Source: a virus
Length of the DNA stretch: 57,963 nt
Reading direction: 5' to 3' (one strand)
Virus record (IMG/VR): IMGVR_UViG_3300033997_000554
Span: 1-57,963 of that record
Shown: piece after piece, positions 8,186 to 14,909 of the stretch
How positions within the stretch are numbered: position 1 is the first letter of the stretch
Layout of the letters: every line of letters begins with the position of its first letter
Translations under genes and position numbers: made by a program
Notes under the pieces: generated by a model
The model's database searches: none
Told to the model about the DNA's origin: nothing
Seen by the model: the letters and a program-made list of their open reading frames with translations, nothing else

Positions 8186-9346
8186 TCAGGAGATGGCAAG
8201 CAATTCACGGCCACCATCAGGGCGCATGGCCGTCACCACGCCGCGCAGCTCAAGGGCTTCGAGAAGCGACGCGGCGCGGTTGTAGCCAATGCGAAGATGG
8301 CGCTGAACAAGGGAAATGGACGCGCGGCGGTTCTCGACCACCACGCGGCGGGCTTCTGCCAGCAGCGGGTCGTCGCCGTCGTCGTCGGTGTCGTCGGCGC
8401 GCAGGGCCGGGCCTGTGCTGGTGCGGAACATGTCCGCTTGGCGGTCGTCGACGTATTCGCCGCCCAGGGCGTCGACCAGATCGGCCACCAGGCCGCGCAA
8501 GATGGTCGCCATGAGGAAAAAATCAGCCTCGAATTCCTCGGCTTCCGTCTTGGCGGTGCGTTCGACGTCCATCTGCACGACGTCGGCGGGGAGGATGCGT
8601 TTCAGCACCAGTTCGTCATCCAGCACGAACGAGATGCGGTCCTGCCACGTCAGGGCGAGGCGAGTGCACTGCATGCCGCTTTGGATGTGGTGGCGTACCT
8701 CCGCAGGGTCCAGGGGGCGATTGACGTACTGCACAGCGCCCGCACCTTCGCCAGCCGCCCGCAGGTCCGCCAGCGTGTCGATGGTGAAGCCTTCCGGCGC
8801 CTCATCATCGGCGAGCCAGGCAGTCATCGCGCCGGCCGCCGCCGTGCGCACGGACAGGCGGTCAAGCGCGAAGTGGTCGATGCTCTCGCACAGCAGGGCG
8901 ACCGCGGCGTCGCGCGGGCCGCTCGAGGCGCTGTCAATTCCCAGGCGGCCGGCGTAGGTGTCGATCCAGACCAGGACATCATCCTGCTGCCGGAACGCCG
9001 CGGGCAGCATCTGGTCGATGACCTGCTCGCGGATCTCCTTGCGCTGCTTTTTGCCGGGCTTGTAGCCCTGGGCCTCCTCGACCTTCGCCGCAGCTTCTTG
9101 CACCTGCAGGTCGATCGCCTTGGCGGGCATCACGCGCGATTCGGTGCGCTGGCGCAGCAGCAGATGGCCCTGCACCTCGTGCACGAGCCCGTAGCCCTCG
9201 TGAACCGGCGCCCAGCCGGTGGACTCGGCCTGCAGGTCGGTCGTGGGCACGAATTGATGCTGCTCCAGCATGCCGACCAACTGGGGCAGGGATACAGCCC
9301 ACCCGCCGGGCAGGCTGTAGACCGAGAGGTTGCGGAACAAAGCCAT
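8186..9346 (-). CDS. rdgC: RdgC-like protein fused to an FtsK-gamma DNA-binding domain
   Basis: About 386 residues. Residues 1 to about 295 align with RdgC along the whole family: start MALFRNLSVYSLPG, then LLLRQRTESRVMPAKAI, DQMLPAAFRQQDDVLVWIDT, ALTWQDRISFVLDD and a final EADFFLMATILRGLV. RdgC forms a ring around DNA and limits RecA activity. After an acidic linker (DDTDDDGDD), the last 60 or so residues (DNA 8186-8375) match the FtsK gamma winged helix, with RRASISLVQRHLRIGYNRAA, the segment that reads KOPS sites. The start at 9346 gives the canonical N-terminus; a GTG three codons upstream is possible. It lies between RecT and the SbcC-like ATPase. Confidence 0.9.
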   Translation of the reverse strand: MALFRNLSVYSLPGGWAVSLPQLVGMLEQHQFVPTTDLQAESTGWAPVHEGYGLVHEVQGHLLLRQRTESRVMPAKAIDLQVQEAAAKVEEAQGYKPGKKQRKEIREQVIDQMLPAAFRQQDDVLVWIDTYAGRLGIDSASSGPRDAAVALLCESIDHFALDRLSVRTAAAGAMTAWLADDEAPEGFTIDTLADLRAAGEGAGAVQYVNRPLDPAEVRHHIQSGMQCTRLALTWQDRISFVLDDELVLKRILPADVVQMDVERTAKTEAEEFEADFFLMATILRGLVADLVDALGGEYVDDRQADMFRTSTGPALRADDTDDDGDDPLLAEARRVVVENRRASISLVQRHLRIGYNRAASLLEALELRGVVTAMRPDGGRELLAIS

Positions 9347-9361
9347 TTCGGTCACCTGGCC

Positions 9362-10564
9362 TTATTCGGGCGCCTGGACGCTGCGGCGCCGCGTGCTGCC
9401 GCCGCGCTGGGCCTCGGACGTCAGTGACAGGCGCCTCGATTGGTACAGCTGATGCAGCCGGGCCCGCTCGCCAAGGTCGTCTACGCCGTCGATCGAGTCG
9501 CTGGCCAGGTCCAGGACGTCGATGGTCTTGGCGCTCTGGATCTGGTGTTCCACCTTGGCCGGATCCAGGCCGCCGCCTTCGTTGCCAGCGGTGGGGAGTT
9601 CGGCTTGGTTCTGCTCGGTGGGTTTGGCCTGCGGCTCGGATGAGGCCCTGGCCGCCGTCGCCGTGCGGTGCGCCGGGTTACCTGCCTCGGCCTGCGCCTT
9701 CGTGGGCGCGGTGTCGGGTTGGGCAGACTGAGGCGGCTGGCGCGTACCTTCGTCAGCCTGCCGCATCACTTCGCCGGTTTCGCGGTCAATTTCCTCGACC
9801 GGGCGGCCGGTGTCCATGTCGATAACGATGCCTTGTTCGATGTTGACACCGCGGCCCGCCTCGGCAGCGTGGCTGACCGCCAACGCATTGGAAACCTCGA
9901 TCGAGCACGGCATGTACTTGAGCACCTGGAGGAGCGGGACCTTGCGCGCGTACATTTCCCAATCGCGGTAGCTGTAGTGCTTGCGGCCGACCTTGTTGTA
10001 CTTGTCGCGGTGTTTCTCAATTTTCGACACGCGCCAGAGTTCGATGATGGGCATTGCGGCATCGCGCACCCAGCCGATGGCATAGGCATGCGTGATGTCC
10101 TCGGGTGCGTCCAGGTCTGTTTCGTTGTGGATGACCAGGTCGCGGCGCGCTCCGTCGGTGAACGTGTACTCTTGGTCGCGGAAGATCACGCCGGTGAATA
10201 CAGTGCCGCGCCCGCTGCGCGCGACCAGGTCCACCAACCCTTTCCAGCCGGGGACGAATGTGCAGGTGCGACCGTAGGGAATCAGGTAGCCTTGTCCATT
10301 GACGCCGGGCTCAAGGCCCAGCTGGCCGGCGGTCATGATCGAGGCTGCGATGCTGTGCTGGTCGCAGTTCTGCAGCTGAGTGCTGCTGCTGAATGCCGTA
10401 AGAGCGAGACGGGACATGCGGTCGGCAGTCAGATGCTTGGGGAGCGCCAGGGCGAGCTGCGGCTTAAACCTGTCCATAAAGTGGCTGAACGCGGCCAGCG
10501 GCGTTTTGGTAGGCTGGTTCGTCTTCTGCAGGTCTGCCATGCTGGTGGATTGCTGGGCGGTCAT
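9362..10564 (-). CDS. recT: RecT single-strand annealing protein
   Basis: About 400 residues. Core RecT motifs are visible: SIAASIMTAGQLGLEPGV, GYLIPYGRTCTFVPGWKGLV, VFTGVIFRDQEYTF and DWEMYARKVPLLQVLKYMP. RecT anneals complementary single strands and promotes strand exchange in phage recombination. After about residue 265 there is a low-complexity proline/glutamine/alanine linker and then a short C-terminal helical part, so the protein is longer than the usual 270-340 residues. The start ATG at 10564 follows the small gene at 10567 directly. The Cas4/RecB-like nuclease two genes upstream is the likely exonuclease partner. Confidence 0.92.
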   Translation of the reverse strand: MTAQQSTSMADLQKTNQPTKTPLAAFSHFMDRFKPQLALALPKHLTADRMSRLALTAFSSSTQLQNCDQHSIAASIMTAGQLGLEPGVNGQGYLIPYGRTCTFVPGWKGLVDLVARSGRGTVFTGVIFRDQEYTFTDGARRDLVIHNETDLDAPEDITHAYAIGWVRDAAMPIIELWRVSKIEKHRDKYNKVGRKHYSYRDWEMYARKVPLLQVLKYMPCSIEVSNALAVSHAAEAGRGVNIEQGIVIDMDTGRPVEEIDRETGEVMRQADEGTRQPPQSAQPDTAPTKAQAEAGNPAHRTATAARASSEPQAKPTEQNQAELPTAGNEGGGLDPAKVEHQIQSAKTIDVLDLASDSIDGVDDLGERARLHQLYQSRRLSLTSEAQRGGSTRRRSVQAPE

Positions 10565-10566
10565 AA

Positions 10567-10788
10567 TCAGCGTCCTTGCTTGTGGCTGTTGCGGTAGTCG
10601 CGGTACTCCGCGGCGGTGGCGAGCGCGACGGTCTGGCGCTCCTCGGGCTTGGCGTCGCGGTGGTACTGCTCGACCTGACTGACCAGGAACTGGGCGGGAT
10701 CCCAGGCCAGGTGCTGGGTCACTACCGACTTGCCGGCCTGATCGGTGCGCCGGACGAACACGTCGCGGCTGACGGGGTGAAGGGACAT
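10567..10788 (-). CDS. small hypothetical phage protein between recT and nuclease
   Basis: A 73-residue protein: MSLHPVSRDVFVRRTDQAGK then a part rich in charged residues ending EYRDYRNSHKQGR. It begins 15 bases after the nuclease gene and ends two bases before recT. Proteins of this type recur in phage recombination operons, and the N-terminal pattern resembles small anti-RecBCD or single-strand-binding accessory proteins only in size and position. No function can be assigned. Confidence 0.65.
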   Translation of the reverse strand: MSLHPVSRDVFVRRTDQAGKSVVTQHLAWDPAQFLVSQVEQYHRDAKPEERQTVALATAAEYRDYRNSHKQGR

Positions 10789-10803
10789 GCGGGGCTCCTC
10801 TGG

Positions 10804-11607
10804 TTATCGGAAAAGGCAGGAAGACCAGCGCGCGCAGTACTTCGGGCTGCATAGGACGCTGGAGGGGTTGGGAGGGAAGAGGCCGGTGCGGAACATTGCG
10901 GCGGCGTGTTCGAGCAGGCCGGGCTTGTCGGGCTCGCCGACCATCACGCGGCGGGCATCGAAAACGGGGCTTACGGCCGTGGCCGGCCGGCTGCTGGTGG
11001 ACAGGGCGATGATTTGAGAGCCCACTGTCGTGACCTTTTTGGTGGCCTCGTACATGAGCTGGTAGGTGCCCGTCTGTGCGGCGCGGCCCTGGGTCACTGC
11101 CTTGCCGTCGACCAGGACGCGCGTGCCGGTCTTGACGTCGGGCACCACGATGCCGCCCTCGGTCGCAGCCACGCGGGCGCGGTCCATGGTGCCGGTCAGG
11201 CGCACGGTCATGCCGTTGCCGCAGTCGATATTGAGCGGGTCCAACGTCGTCTCGACGTCGATGTACTCGAAGCGGGGCGCGATTTCGGCGCAGTACTTGA
11301 CCAGCACCACCAGGGCGATGCGCTCGGCTTCGTCGATCGACAGGCCGTCCTGCGCCATGTCGACTTCCTGGGCGGGGTTGCGCAGTTCATCAACCAGGAC
11401 GCCGGCGGCGTCGTCGGGCGTGCAGGCCGTGCCGTCCAGGCGGGCGCGGTCGAACGCGGCCGTGCCGGCGTGCACGGCGGTGCCCAGCAGCGCGCGCACG
11501 CCGGCAGGCTTTCTCATGCCCAGGATGTGCGTGCCTTCCCAGGCGTGCGCGCAGTCGAACAGGCGGCCCCAGCTGGAGGCGCGGACGGTGAAAACGTTGG
11601 GTTCCAT
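10804..11607 (-). CDS. PD-(D/E)XK nuclease, Cas4/RecB-like (RecE-type partner)
   Basis: A 267-residue nuclease-fold protein. Motifs fit the Cas4/AddB/RecB C-terminal family: LGTAVHAG (metal-binding H) near residue 45, TGTMDRARV with the catalytic D, VPDVKTG with D-x-K, QTGTYQLMYE with the family Q and Y, and a C-terminal cysteine pair set in VLCSPKYCARWSSC, which with C18 could hold an iron-sulphur cluster. These enzymes resect double-stranded DNA. Linked to recT, it probably plays the RecE/lambda Exo part. Residues are read from sequence; the pairing is inferred. Confidence 0.85.
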   Translation of the reverse strand: MEPNVFTVRASSWGRLFDCAHAWEGTHILGMRKPAGVRALLGTAVHAGTAAFDRARLDGTACTPDDAAGVLVDELRNPAQEVDMAQDGLSIDEAERIALVVLVKYCAEIAPRFEYIDVETTLDPLNIDCGNGMTVRLTGTMDRARVAATEGGIVVPDVKTGTRVLVDGKAVTQGRAAQTGTYQLMYEATKKVTTVGSQIIALSTSSRPATAVSPVFDARRVMVGEPDKPGLLEHAAAMFRTGLFPPNPSSVLCSPKYCARWSSCLFR

Positions 11608-11621
11608 GTCAGCAGCTCCGT

Positions 11622-11810
11622 TCAGCGCGAGGCGTGGCGCTCGGCGCCGGCCGGGTGGTGGCGCGGGGCATCGAGCGTGGGGCCCAGCACGCCCGTCATG
11701 GCGGCCAGGAAGATCACGCCGCCGACGATGCCGGCCGCGTAGGAAGCCGCGTCCAGGTCGCGGCCCGTGCGGCGCGCGCGGCGCCAGACGATGCGGAGAC
11801 GGCGGATCAT
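11622..11810 (-). CDS. small single-pass membrane protein
   Basis: A 62-residue protein with a very basic N-terminus (MIRRLRIVWRRARRTGR) and one hydrophobic helix around residues 24-42 (AAGIVGGVIFLAAMTGVLG). The positive-inside rule predicts N-in orientation. It overlaps the upstream gene by four bases in the leftward operon. It is short, and the overlap is the main reason to call it real. Confidence 0.5.
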   Translation of the reverse strand: MIRRLRIVWRRARRTGRDLDAASYAAGIVGGVIFLAAMTGVLGPTLDAPRHHPAGAERHASR

Positions 11811-12091
11811 GCTTCCCTCGCGTAGTCAGTGTCGGGCACGATCACGACATCGCCGTGGATGGGGCGCGGCTCGCCGCGCGCCGCCTCGTACAGATGGGAC
11901 GCCGCGGCGTTCACCGGTAGGCCCTTGGCGCCGGCCGACTGGTCGATGAGCATGGCGTGCTGGCGTTGGCCCAGGCTGACAATCTCGAGGGCGTCGGCGC
12001 CGATGAGCTGGCGGACGTCGATCAGCGCGTGCGGGCCGTGCAATTCGGTGTCCGTGCCGTCGGCGCGGACCAGCTTGCGGGTGGGCTTCAT
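11807..12091 (-). CDS. DUF3846-like small phage protein
   Basis: A 94-residue protein starting MKPTRKLVRADGTDTEL. The block SLGQRQHAMLIDQSAGAKGLPVNAAAS followed by LYEAARG, IHGDVVIVPDTDY fits the compact DUF3846-type fold found in phages and plasmids: a strand, MxVDDEG-like loop, then GxVVVxP. No biochemical role is known. The start overlaps the stop of the gene upstream (ATGA), indicating coupling. A longer reading frame to the right is an antisense artefact. Confidence 0.6.
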   Translation of the reverse strand: MKPTRKLVRADGTDTELHGPHALIDVRQLIGADALEIVSLGQRQHAMLIDQSAGAKGLPVNAAASHLYEAARGEPRPIHGDVVIVPDTDYAREA

Positions 12092-12297
12092 TGGCGGGGC
12101 TCCAGGGGCAGGCGCTGCCCTGCACGGATCTGGCGGCTGGGCAGGCAGGTAAAGACGGTGGTGATATTTCGGGGGAAGATCGCGCGGACGCGCTCGCATT
12201 CCGCAGCGGTTTCGAACCGCTCGATGCGCATGACCGGCGGGCGGTCGTGGCCGGCCGGCAAGAAGGCGAACAGCACCCAGATGGTGGCGACGGTCAT
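12088..12297 (-). CDS. small hypothetical protein with hydrophobic N-terminus
   Basis: A 69-residue protein beginning MTVATIWVLFAFLPAG, a possible signal anchor, followed by ERFETAAECERVRAIFP with a cysteine and a second cysteine in VFTCLPSRQ. Small secreted or inner-membrane phage proteins with two cysteines of this sort are common, but no role is known. It overlaps both neighbours by four bases. Confidence 0.5.
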   Translation of the reverse strand: MTVATIWVLFAFLPAGHDRPPVMRIERFETAAECERVRAIFPRNITTVFTCLPSRQIRAGQRLPLEPRQ

Positions 12298-12791
12298 TGG
12301 CGCGCCTCGCGTGCGAGACGGCAGACTTCGCCGGCGCGGCCGGCCTGCTGTTCGGTGAACATGCCGAAATGGCAGATGGACGGCGAAATGGCCAAAGCGC
12401 GCGCGAGCCAGGCATAGGCGGCGCTCTGCTTGCCTGCATACCGTTCGCCGACCAGCGCCAGGAAATCGGCCTTGGCGACCTTGCGCGCCTGGATAGTCGC
12501 CTTGGTGGCCATGATGCCCAGCGGCAGATCCGTGTCCGGGTGCAGGCCTACGTAGGCGCCGCATTGGCTGCAGAGATAGGCGAAAGGCCAGGGGCCGTAT
12601 TCGCGGCCGTATATCTCCGCGTTCGAAATGAGGCGCACCTGGCCGCCGCAGCAGTGGCACGCCTTGGGCGGCTCGATGCGATCGCGCACGCGCGCCAGCG
12701 CGCGCCGGGAAACGTAGGGGAGGGGGGCGGGCGCGGTCAGCTGGGTCTTGCTCCGGCTGCGCGGGTCGACGCCAAGGACTTGGATCGTCAT
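12294..12791 (-). CDS. DUF3268-type zinc-finger phage protein
   Basis: A 165-residue protein. CHCCGGQVRLISNAEIYGREYG, then CSQCGAYVGLHPDTDLPLG, is the diagnostic DUF3268 zinc-ribbon pattern with two CxxC pairs. A C-terminal helical part with FTEQQAGRAGEVCRLAREAR follows. The family is found in many phages and has no established role; a nucleic-acid-binding or structural zinc is likely. It is an early gene of the leftward operon with four-base overlaps at each end. Confidence 0.75.
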   Translation of the reverse strand: MTIQVLGVDPRSRSKTQLTAPAPLPYVSRRALARVRDRIEPPKACHCCGGQVRLISNAEIYGREYGPWPFAYLCSQCGAYVGLHPDTDLPLGIMATKATIQARKVAKADFLALVGERYAGKQSAAYAWLARALAISPSICHFGMFTEQQAGRAGEVCRLAREARQ

Positions 12792-12895
12792 ACGGTCGGG
12801 CTCCAGGGATCGGTGCGGCGCAGGACGGCCGCGATGAAGTCGATCGCGCGCGCCATGACATAGGCGACGGGAACGAGGATCAGGGCGCCGGTCAC
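12788..12895 (-). CDS. 35-residue membrane peptide
   Basis: A GTG start at 12895 shares GTGA with the stop of the upstream gene, giving a 35-residue peptide: MTGALILVPVAYVMARAIDF then IAAVLRRTDPW. The N-terminal half is hydrophobic and would form one membrane helix. The stop overlaps the start of the zinc-finger gene. The tight overlaps at both ends argue that it is translated; it was selected over a longer frame of arginine-rich, noncoding-like composition. Confidence 0.4.
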   Translation of the reverse strand: MTGALILVPVAYVMARAIDFIAAVLRRTDPWSPTV

Positions 12896-13260
12896 GGTTG
12901 CACCCCGCGGGCCAGGATCTGGCGGGCGCGCTTGACCAGTTCGGCCTGCAGCTGCTGAACGCCCTCGGCGCCGGCGCGCTGATCGAAGGGCCACTTGCTG
13001 ATCGCCGCCAGCACTACGCCGCCGGCGGCCTCGGCGGCCAGGTCGCACTGAAACGTCTCCGCCCACCACTCCAAGGACTCGCCGAAGGCCGTAGTGGCGC
13101 GGCCAGCGAACAGGTCGCAGAGGACGCTGAGAATGTCGGCGTCAGTCACGTCGTGTGAGCAGAGGCGAACCGGCGAACAGGTGCCGTAGCTGGCAATGGA
13201 GGTGTGGTTGGCGGGTATGCCCGCAGTGGGTGCGATCTTGTCCTGGGTTTGGACTTGCAT
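12892..13260 (-). CDS. first gene of the leftward operon, hypothetical
   Basis: A 122-residue protein starting MQVQTQDKIAPTAG. A middle part with SHDVTDADILSVLCDLFAG is followed by ESLEWWAETFQCDLAAEAAGG and a C-terminal helix VQQLQAELVKRARQILARG. No family is recognised. It is the promoter-proximal gene, beginning about 50 bases downstream of the nearest operator, so it should be expressed first after induction or infection; anti-host or regulatory roles are typical of this position but not shown here. Confidence 0.6.
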   Translation of the reverse strand: MQVQTQDKIAPTAGIPANHTSIASYGTCSPVRLCSHDVTDADILSVLCDLFAGRATTAFGESLEWWAETFQCDLAAEAAGGVVLAAISKWPFDQRAGAEGVQQLQAELVKRARQILARGVQP

Positions 13261-13308
13261 GCCTGTCTCCCTGGTTGAATTCGGCTCCGCCGCGTGCAGC
13301 GGGACTGA

Positions 13309-13358
13309 TTACCAGAAGGTTACCTTCAGGTAATTTTCAGAACAATACCTAAGGGTAA
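13309..13358 (-). promoter_or_regulatory. leftward early promoter (PL) with three repressor operators
   Basis: Three related 14-bp sites occur: TTACC-AGAA-GGTTA (13309-13322), TTACC-TTCA-GGTAA (13320-13333) and ATACC-TAAG-GGTAA (13345-13358). The first two are centred 11 bases apart, one helical turn. On the minus strand a TTGTTC with 17-base spacing to TAACCT overlaps them and could be PL. The same palindrome recurs at the rightward promoter, so these are probably operators of the neighbouring repressor. No binding data; the consensus is read by eye. Confidence 0.65.
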
Positions 13359-13374
13359 ACTTTTTTGTAACAGG

Positions 13375-13399
13375 CAAAGAAAAACCGCCCTGAGGCGGT
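13375..13399 (-). terminator. terminator of the repressor operon
   Basis: ACCGCC-CTGA-GGCGGT (13384-13399) is a perfect 6-bp stem with a four-base loop. On the minus strand it is followed by a T-rich run (complement of AAAGAAAAA). It ends the leftward transcript of repressor and exported protein just before PL, insulating the two. Confidence 0.8.
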
Positions 13400-13434
13400 G
13401 TTGGTGGTTCTTAGGCGACGGGTGTAGCGGTGCG

Positions 13435-14058
13435 CTACAAGGGGGTCATCTTGCGAGGCATCGACTCTATCGGGGGCATCCTGGGCCGGCGCTGCTCAGA
13501 TGGAGGGACTTGCGGCTTACTGAACGAGAGGCACAGGGTATGAGCGCGGTTGAAAGCCTCGGTGAATCCGAACAACGAATACGAGATCGTTGCTGTATCG
13601 TACCCAAAGTCGTACTTGATCCGCACCTTGGAGCCAGCGGACATAGCGCGGAGGATCTCTGTAAATCCAGTAAATTCCTCGAGCTCCACAAATCCGTATC
13701 GGTCCCCCATCGATCCTCTCGAAAAACCCGGGACGAGGAATGGTCGACCACTATCGACACGTATCGTTAGATTAACGGGCACTTCTTTCTTGTCGGCTTG
13801 GAGAGCTTTCCCGTAATCAAAGATCGTGGAGATATCTTGGAGGCACGAAGGCGGGAAAAAGCTGACTGTCAGTACAGCGTCGTCATTCTCACCCGAGGTG
13901 CTGATTCTCGTGATCTTGGCTGGCCCGTCGGTCAACACTATGCTTGTCCAGCGCCCGTGGGTCTGCCGAAGGGAAGTCTGCCCTTGAGTGACTTGCGCCA
14001 TGCCCTGCGCACTAAATCCAATTATCGCGGCCGCACAGAAAAGTATCGGAATTCTCAT
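13435..14058 (-). CDS. exported protein downstream of the repressor (moron candidate)
   Basis: A 207-residue protein with a clear signal peptide, MRIPILFCAAAIIGFSAQGMAQ, probably cleaved after AQ. The mature part has beta-rich blocks (VLTVSFFPPSCLQD, VNLTIRVDSGRPFLVPGFS, GFTEILRAMSAGSKVRIKY) and two cysteines that could pair in the periplasm. The block PVNLTIRVD ... GSKVRIKYD resembles exported IalB-like/invasion-associated folds only loosely. It lies 58 bases after the repressor stop on the same strand and before the repressor terminator, so it would be expressed in lysogens. Its AT content is higher than in the neighbours. Confidence 0.75.
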   Translation of the reverse strand: MRIPILFCAAAIIGFSAQGMAQVTQGQTSLRQTHGRWTSIVLTDGPAKITRISTSGENDDAVLTVSFFPPSCLQDISTIFDYGKALQADKKEVPVNLTIRVDSGRPFLVPGFSRGSMGDRYGFVELEEFTGFTEILRAMSAGSKVRIKYDFGYDTATISYSLFGFTEAFNRAHTLCLSFSKPQVPPSEQRRPRMPPIESMPRKMTPL

Positions 14059-14116
14059 TTGGTCACATTCGGGCTAAAAATTTCCGCAATTCGGTACAAG
14101 TTTGAGGTGCCGGTGC

Positions 14117-14494
14117 TCAGGCAGCCTTTTCGGTCTCGTCTCTTTTGATTGCTGGCTGCTCCGCGTATGCGTCGACTTGGCGCGCTACCCACTGTTCGAT
14201 ACCGCGGCGCTGTTCGGGCGTTAGCCCTTCGTAGGCCTGGCGGCTCACAGTCGCAAATGGCCACGCGCCGAGGTCATCTAGTCCATCAAACCAATAAGCG
14301 GGCAGGTCCAGGACAGACTCGAACTCGCGCACCATTTCCTCACCGAGCTTTTTTGTCCGGTTAAGCACACGCGACACGTAGTTCGCTGGCTTGCCGACAG
14401 CATTGGCGATAGTCGCTTGCTTACCTCCAAAACGCTCATTCATGAGTCGTTGGAAGCGAGCAAGGCGTGTCGCGTAGATATCGTCCATCTTCAT
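14117..14494 (-). CDS. cI-type HTH repressor without peptidase domain
   Basis: A 125-residue protein. An XRE-like helix-turn-helix is visible around residues 24-50: KQATIANAVGKPANYVSRVL. A short C-terminal part with RRGIEQWVARQVDAYAE follows. It reads away from the YdaS/Cro-like gene, with operators on both sides, so it is the likely lysogeny repressor. Typical LexA-like repressors have about 200-240 residues and an S24 serine peptidase; here no S24 region is present, so RecA-triggered self-cleavage is not expected. Start could be the first or third codon (MKMDD). Confidence 0.8.
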   Translation of the reverse strand: MKMDDIYATRLARFQRLMNERFGGKQATIANAVGKPANYVSRVLNRTKKLGEEMVREFESVLDLPAYWFDGLDDLGAWPFATVSRQAYEGLTPEQRRGIEQWVARQVDAYAEQPAIKRDETEKAA

Positions 14495-14531
14495 CGTTTG
14501 GAGTGTGGCCCGCTACGCGCCTAGGGGTAAA

Positions 14532-14584
14532 CAACCTCCAGGTAAACAATCTGCTTGCACTAAAAGATTACCTGAGGGTAAAGT
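14532..14584 (+). promoter_or_regulatory. rightward early promoter (PR) with repressor operators
   Basis: TTACC-TGAG-GGTAA (14568-14581) is the best operator match, and a partial site CAACC-TCCA-GGTAA lies at 14532-14545; a further half-site ends at 14530. TTGCAC (14555-14560) and TAAAGT (14579-14584) with an 18-base spacer form a plausible promoter overlapped by the strong operator. The expected transcription start is at or within a few bases of the ATG at 14592. Confidence 0.6.
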
Positions 14585-14591
14585 TTGGGCT

Positions 14592-14909
14592 ATGAGCACC
14601 TGCCCCAACACTCCTACCCGCATTCCGATTGAGCCGCTCCTCCGCTGGCTGCGCGAAACGCCGAGAGCCGAAGCCGAGGCCAAGTGTGCCGAGCGCGGTA
14701 CTTCGGTCGGATATCTGAGGCAGATAGCTTATGGCTACAAGCTCGCTGGCCTGAACGGTGCCGATATCGAGTTGATAACGGACGGACAATGCCGGCGTCA
14801 GGACCTGCGCCCTAACGACTATGCCCGCATTTGGCCGGAGTTGGCTGCACTGGAAAAGGGAAGGGCGCGGCCGCCTTCTACGCTGGCCGAGGGGGTGGAG
14901 CATGTCTAG
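14592..14909 (+). CDS. Cro/YdaS-like transcription regulator
   Basis: A 105-residue protein whose block AKCAERGTSVGYLRQIAYG and C-terminal RRQDLRPNDYARIWPEL match the YdaS/Cro family of phage antirepressor or Cro analogues. The helix-turn-helix lies about residues 28-60. It is the first gene rightward of the repressor and opens the rightward early transcript. I chose the ATG at 14592 because the upstream extension contains the operators. No good ribosome-binding site precedes it, and the promoter geometry suggests a leaderless message. Confidence 0.8.
   Translation: MSTCPNTPTRIPIEPLLRWLRETPRAEAEAKCAERGTSVGYLRQIAYGYKLAGLNGADIELITDGQCRRQDLRPNDYARIWPELAALEKGRARPPSTLAEGVEHV

Noticed and set aside
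5837-9427. A 1196-residue open frame on the plus strand
   Set aside because: It is antisense to the exonuclease, ATPase and RdgC genes, which have clear motifs. Its composition (His/Gly/Gln/Arg-rich) is the usual high-GC antisense artefact.
9362-10852. A longer recT start at 10852
   Set aside because: The added 96 residues overlap the small gene at 10567-10788 in another frame and are Arg/Pro-rich; the RecT core starts at 10564.
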